Shown piece by piece: positions 60,371-64,000 of a stretch of DNA of 64,000 nt. The DNA comes from Setaria digitata. Its lineage: Eukaryota; Nematoda; Chromadorea; Rhabditida; Setariidae. Every line of letters begins with the position of its first letter. Position 1 is the stretch's first letter. Both the position numbers and the translations under genes were made by a program. The stretch is from NCBI GenBank assembly GCA_003640385.1, contig RCAB01000086.1, positions 119,862 through 183,861 on the forward strand, in the 5' to 3' direction. The notes beneath the pieces are model-generated. The model was given only the letters and a program-made list of their open reading frames with translations. It made no database searches and had not been told where the DNA came from.

Positions 60371-62857
60371 TCTTAAATATCAGGAGCAATTTAAATTTTT
60401 GTGCAAAAATTTATCATTTAAATGATTTTATATGTAATGATTTCATTTTTTACAAACAAATTTAAATGTAACTTTTTAAATCTTGGCTCATTTGGGGCAT
60501 TTGAAAAAAATTTCATTCGGAAAGAAGCTATTACATTTTGCAATTACTTAAGTAATTAACAAACTAATTCCAAAAAGAAAAGTGAAATGGAGACTGACTT
60601 AAATAAAGCATAAAGCTGATTTATAACATGCTTGTTAATCGTTTTTTCATTTTTTGAGAAAAAGCAAATTAATTTTGACTCAAAACATCAATATACTTTT
60701 TTTATTTGAGAAAAAGTCAGTTGATTGATAAAATGCTCTCTATAAACTAATTATTTTGTCAGAAATTAGTGACTGAAAAGCATTTCAAAAGATCCAAAAC
60801 AGTCCTCAAGAGTTTAATAATTATAAAATATTCTAGTAATAATAGCAGTGAAAAACGAAAAACGCAGTAAAATATATTTTAAAAGTTTGTTAAATGAGGA
60901 AAAGCAAGTTGAAAAAAAATTAGATTTCGATGTTTATAAAAAAAAATTTTTTTGTAAACTGCTTGAAAAAAATATGAAATACAATCTGTAGAAAATGATT
61001 TCATCAATCAATTTATTTCTATTTTTTAAAGTTTTAAAAAAAAGAATTTTTTTTGTTTTTTTTTTACTGAAAGGAAAATGAAAATTTATTTCTATTTTTG
61101 GTAAAGTTCTTCTTCCTTTTGTCTTCTTTTTTAGAGAGAAAAAAAATTAGTTTTAACATTCCAAATTTCCAAAACTAGCAAGGATCAGATAATAGAAAAC
61201 TTATTCTATTGTTATTTATGAAGAAAACTTTTAATATATTTTATTTGCATTTCAGCTTCGCATGTTATTTTCAAATTAAATTCGAATTTAATTTTTATTC
61301 CTTTATTGCAGCAGACATCAGCATCAGCACTATTATCATCATCATTATCATTATCATTCATAAGATATTTTTTCGATATTTGCAGCTACTACTGCCGTTT
61401 TTACATTACTATAACAACCCGTTTTCACATATGTTTTAATTCCAAAAAAAAAAAAAAAAAAAAAAACGGAAGCTTATTAAGAAAAAAATCTCTTTGGGTA
61501 TTACCAAACACATATTGCTTATGTGTCAAATTTTATTAGAGTATTTTAAATGATTATGAAATAAAAGGATATGAAAATATTATTAAATAGCATACAATTG
61601 TGTAAAATTTAGCACAGATAATTGCAACGGTAAAAAATTCGATTGTATGGGAATTGCAGATGAAGTAGTATGAATTTGGTACTTCATAAGCTTCCAATTG
61701 TTCAGTAACTTGCAGAATCCAAATGCATTTTCGAATGAATTTTGTAAGGATGAAGTTTTTTTTTTTTTTTTTTTTCTTTTTTTTGGTTGAACATTGTAGA
61801 TTATTGATTAATTAAAAGATTTTGATGATTTAAAGATTGTTTATTTAATCAATCAAATAAAGATAAATTGTGAAATAGGTTGAAAAATGCTTTCAAACTG
61901 AATATTAATGTTTTCTTATAAAAAGTGATAAAAATTTGAAAGCATATTTTTGTGATAATATTACACATCGAATGATTAGGTCCTGTCAGATCTTCAAAGA
62001 GCTAAAAAATAAATCACCAGAATTGTGTAATTTATAAAAAAAAAAAATTTTTTTCCTCCGAAATCTTCCATAAATATGAAATTTCATCTATCAAATTTGC
62101 TGCAATTGTATTCTAAGAAGATGAAAAAGTTCGGGACAACAGATGGGCCATATTTTATCTCTAACATTTTCATTCCTTTCATTTAACAAGAAATAAAAAA
62201 AAAAGGAAAAAAAAATCTCAATGAAAATTCCTTTTTTTTTGATTCCTTTTCTTTTTTTTTTATTTTAAAATCATTTTCATACTCATAATATCTTTTATTA
62301 TTTCTTTGGAATACCTAATTTAAACGCAATAATAAAGCATTGAAATCCTTATCATTGTTGAAAAATTTCCCTTAAATTTAATTCTCGAGTAATATTTGCA
62401 ACAATATTTGGAAAGAAAAAATTTGAAATTAGGATTAATTTCTAATTAGGAGGGAAAAAAGCTCGCATAAATGCTATCATTTTATCAATAATAAACTATC
62501 CAATCGTTTTCTTTCTTTTATTTTTTTAAATTATATTTGGGAAAAAAATTTTAAATGTGGTAAATTTTCAGTTTTGAGAAAAAAAAAGAAAATGTTTGCA
62601 TAAATAATATCACTTCACCAATGGTAAACGATTCAGTCATTCAGCTTGCTAAGATAGGAAAGTTTATTGTGGGCAGGTAAAATTACTGCAAATAAATAAT
62701 TTATTGTCGGATAAACGGTTCGAATTAATCGGATTATTTGTAGTTTTTGTTGTCAAAAATAGATATGATATTATGATAAATATTAACGAGAGAGTTATCT
62801 GTTTCTGTTTAAATTGATAGATAGGAGGGGGGAAGGTAGAAAGGATTGTTAAAATGA

Positions 62858-63073
62858 ACTAATGAAGGGAGAAAAGGTAATCGACACACCTTAGGAAGTA
62901 GCATCAATAGCGGTAGCAGCAGGGGGTTTACAAATTTAAGTATCGATGAATCCATCGCATCTATCAGTAAATCCGTTTCCAGTGAAATACTAACATTTTC
63001 AAATACATTCACACCATTTAATCCTGTATTATTTAATATTCTGAAAATGTATAGTTCGAAATATGGCGAATGA
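62858..63073 (+). CDS. alternative plus-strand open frame (71 codons) opposite the candidate exon
   Basis: Open between TGA at 62855 and TGA at 63071, without an early ATG; Ser/Thr/Asn-rich (for example SSINSGSSRGFTNLSIDES). It ends in an ATGA overlap with the ORF that begins at 63070. It competes with the minus-strand exon; splice sites on this strand are weaker. Confidence 0.2.
   Translation, partial: TNEGRKGNRHTLGSSINSGSSRGFTNLSIDESIASISKSVSSEILTFSNTFTPFNPVLFNILKMYSSKYGE
62890..63040 (-). CDS. candidate internal exon of an unidentified minus-strand gene
   Basis: On the minus strand the acceptor TATACATTTTCAG is followed by 151 open nt (one base completing a codon, then 50 codons) and a donor CCTAAG|GTGTGT. 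The peptide includes GLNGVNVFENVSISLETDLL, IDAMDSSILKF and a Leu/Pro-rich end. The whole minus frame is open for about 94 codons (62809-63093), long for this composition. The plus strand is also open for 71 codons. No family recognised. Confidence 0.35.
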
Positions 63074-63360
63074 ATAATTTTATTGAAAATATTTTAGGGA
63101 CCAATGAAATAAAAAAGAAAATGTTTAACTTTTATTTAATACATAAAAAATGGATTCTAATCCTTTTCTTGTGCTATCAAAAACAAAAATTGTTTGGAAA
63201 TTCATTTCAAAAAATGTATAAAAGGAAAACAATCAATAATTTAAAAAACTTTCCTTTATTGGTATTAAATAAGGCAGGAATAGTCCGGAAAAAAAATAAA
63301 AAGAAGCTGAATGCTGTGCGAATAACCTACTACATGTTTATTTCTTTTTTTTTAAAATAA
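63070..63360 (+). CDS. 96-aa ORF, basic, unidentified
   Basis: ATG at 63070. Starts MNNFIENILGTNEIKKKMFN, has a hydrophobic stretch near residues 27-36 (KKWILILFLCY) and many Lys. Its Lys, Asn and Ile content is what AT-rich DNA gives, so the frame may be chance. No homolog recognised. Confidence 0.15.
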   Translation: MNNFIENILGTNEIKKKMFNFYLIHKKWILILFLCYQKQKLFGNSFQKMYKRKTINNLKNFPLLVLNKAGIVRKKNKKKLNAVRITYYMFISFFLK

Positions 63361-64000
63361 AAAATAAAAAATTTTTATCATCTATTTGAGAATATTTGCA
63401 GGATTTGGAATTTAATTCTGGAAAATGCAAAATGCTAGAAAAATGGATGGTAAAAAATTTCTACAAAAGGTTAAAATTGTATGAAAAACAAAAAAAGGTA
63501 GAAAATAGAGCGTTTGAAAACAGAAAAATATCCACAGATAAGCTGCTAAAAAGTGAATAAAGTAAGAAAAAATGAAATATGCAGTATATTTAAGTCAATA
63601 AATTTGTATAGTGTATTCCGTATTTTTTTTACAAAAATTTCATCATCTATTATAAATATTTCATTTCATTTTTATTTTTAAAATTATTTCAACATTTTTC
63701 GTATTTGCTGACATGAAAAAGTTTATTGCATATTTACTAAAATATAAATGATACGGTATTTAGCTAAATTTACGTGAGATGACTGCACGTGGATAAATAA
63801 ATAATGCGGTATTTGGTAGAGTTTAGTTTTATTGTCTGTACATATAATATTGTTTATACATAAAACAAAAACAAATAATGCATACATAATGATAATGAAT
63901 ATATTGATATATCTATTGATACATGCAAATATACACGAGCACAATGGAAATGAACGTATACACTTGTAATGGATATCCACACATGCACGTATAAGATGAA
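63361..64000. other. AT-rich right end, no supported gene
   Basis: A minus-strand frame (63723-63980, 85 residues, hydrophobic Ile/Phe-rich) is open but looks compositional. A short direct repeat (ACGGTATTTAGCTAAATTTA / GCGGTATTTGGTAGAGTTTA) lies at about 63,753-63,826. Confidence 0.4.

Larger units (their letters stand above)
58352..62808. other. non-coding AT-rich stretch
   Basis: Contains a GA tract (58411-58457), two small hairpins (58579-58615), an 11-bp inverted repeat around an A-rich segment (59598-59608 with 59711-59721), a diverged tandem duplication (60102-60370) and homopolymers. No gene seen. Confidence 0.55.

Noticed and set aside
62715..62730. GGTTCGAATT-like word resembling a tRNA B box
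   Set aside because: No A box, acceptor stem or cloverleaf around it.
63723..63980. 85-residue hydrophobic minus-strand frame
   Set aside because: Ile/Phe/Tyr bias fits AT composition; no splice or start context.

Overview
The window is a strongly A+T-rich eukaryotic segment. It is full of long poly-A and poly-T runs, dinucleotide and trinucleotide tracts, and a handful of single-base N gap joints. There are no bacterial-style operons, rRNA or tRNA genes, CRISPR arrays or recognisable transposase genes. Short exons are separated by introns from about 0.15 to 7 kb. Several introns end in TTTCAG/TTTTCAG-type acceptors, and the one clear gene has a short possible leader. Together these suggest a parasitic nematode, perhaps filarial or spirurid. 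That placement is an inference; no species marker was seen.

One gene can be recognised with reasonable confidence, on the + strand from about 27,837 to 39,504. Eight exons splice in compatible phase into a protein of about 278 residues. It has a polar N-terminal half and a C-terminal block of ankyrin repeats ending in a KDYSG-H-x(3)-YYL stretch. That layout and signature are those of the SOWAH (sosondowah ankyrin repeat) family. Three details stand out: a one-base frameshift in a T5 run of exon 4, a probable 3-nt microexon, and a last exon that is reached only by using a splice donor just before an otherwise terminal stop codon.

From 1 to 27.8 kb the DNA is almost entirely non-coding: degenerate minisatellites, simple repeats, homopolymers and diverged tandem duplications. 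A few short open islands look coding by composition (around 6.6, 11.6, 22.8 and 26.2 kb) but match nothing I recognise. The 6.9-kb second intron of the SOWAH-like gene holds a long purine-rich strand, GGA and GT microsatellites, a cluster of ACGTA-type motifs, and a local GC-rich island with two overlapping small ORFs at 34.1-34.4 kb.

From 39.5 kb to the right end the pattern is again mostly repeats. It includes a degenerate 30-33-bp minisatellite at 48.4-48.7 kb whose core recurs at 50.7-51.1 kb, a nested pair of perfect inverted repeats around an AT tract at 54.3-54.6 kb, and coding-like islands at 44.5-44.8, 52.7-53.1, 58.2-58.35 and 62.8-63.4 kb. The island at 62.8-63.1 kb has a long minus-strand frame with good acceptor and donor sites and may be an exon of a second gene. 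Single Ns at 21,899, 35,122, 35,200 and 56,647 are flanked by near-identical copies of the same sequence, so they look like unmerged contig overlaps rather than real tandem duplications.
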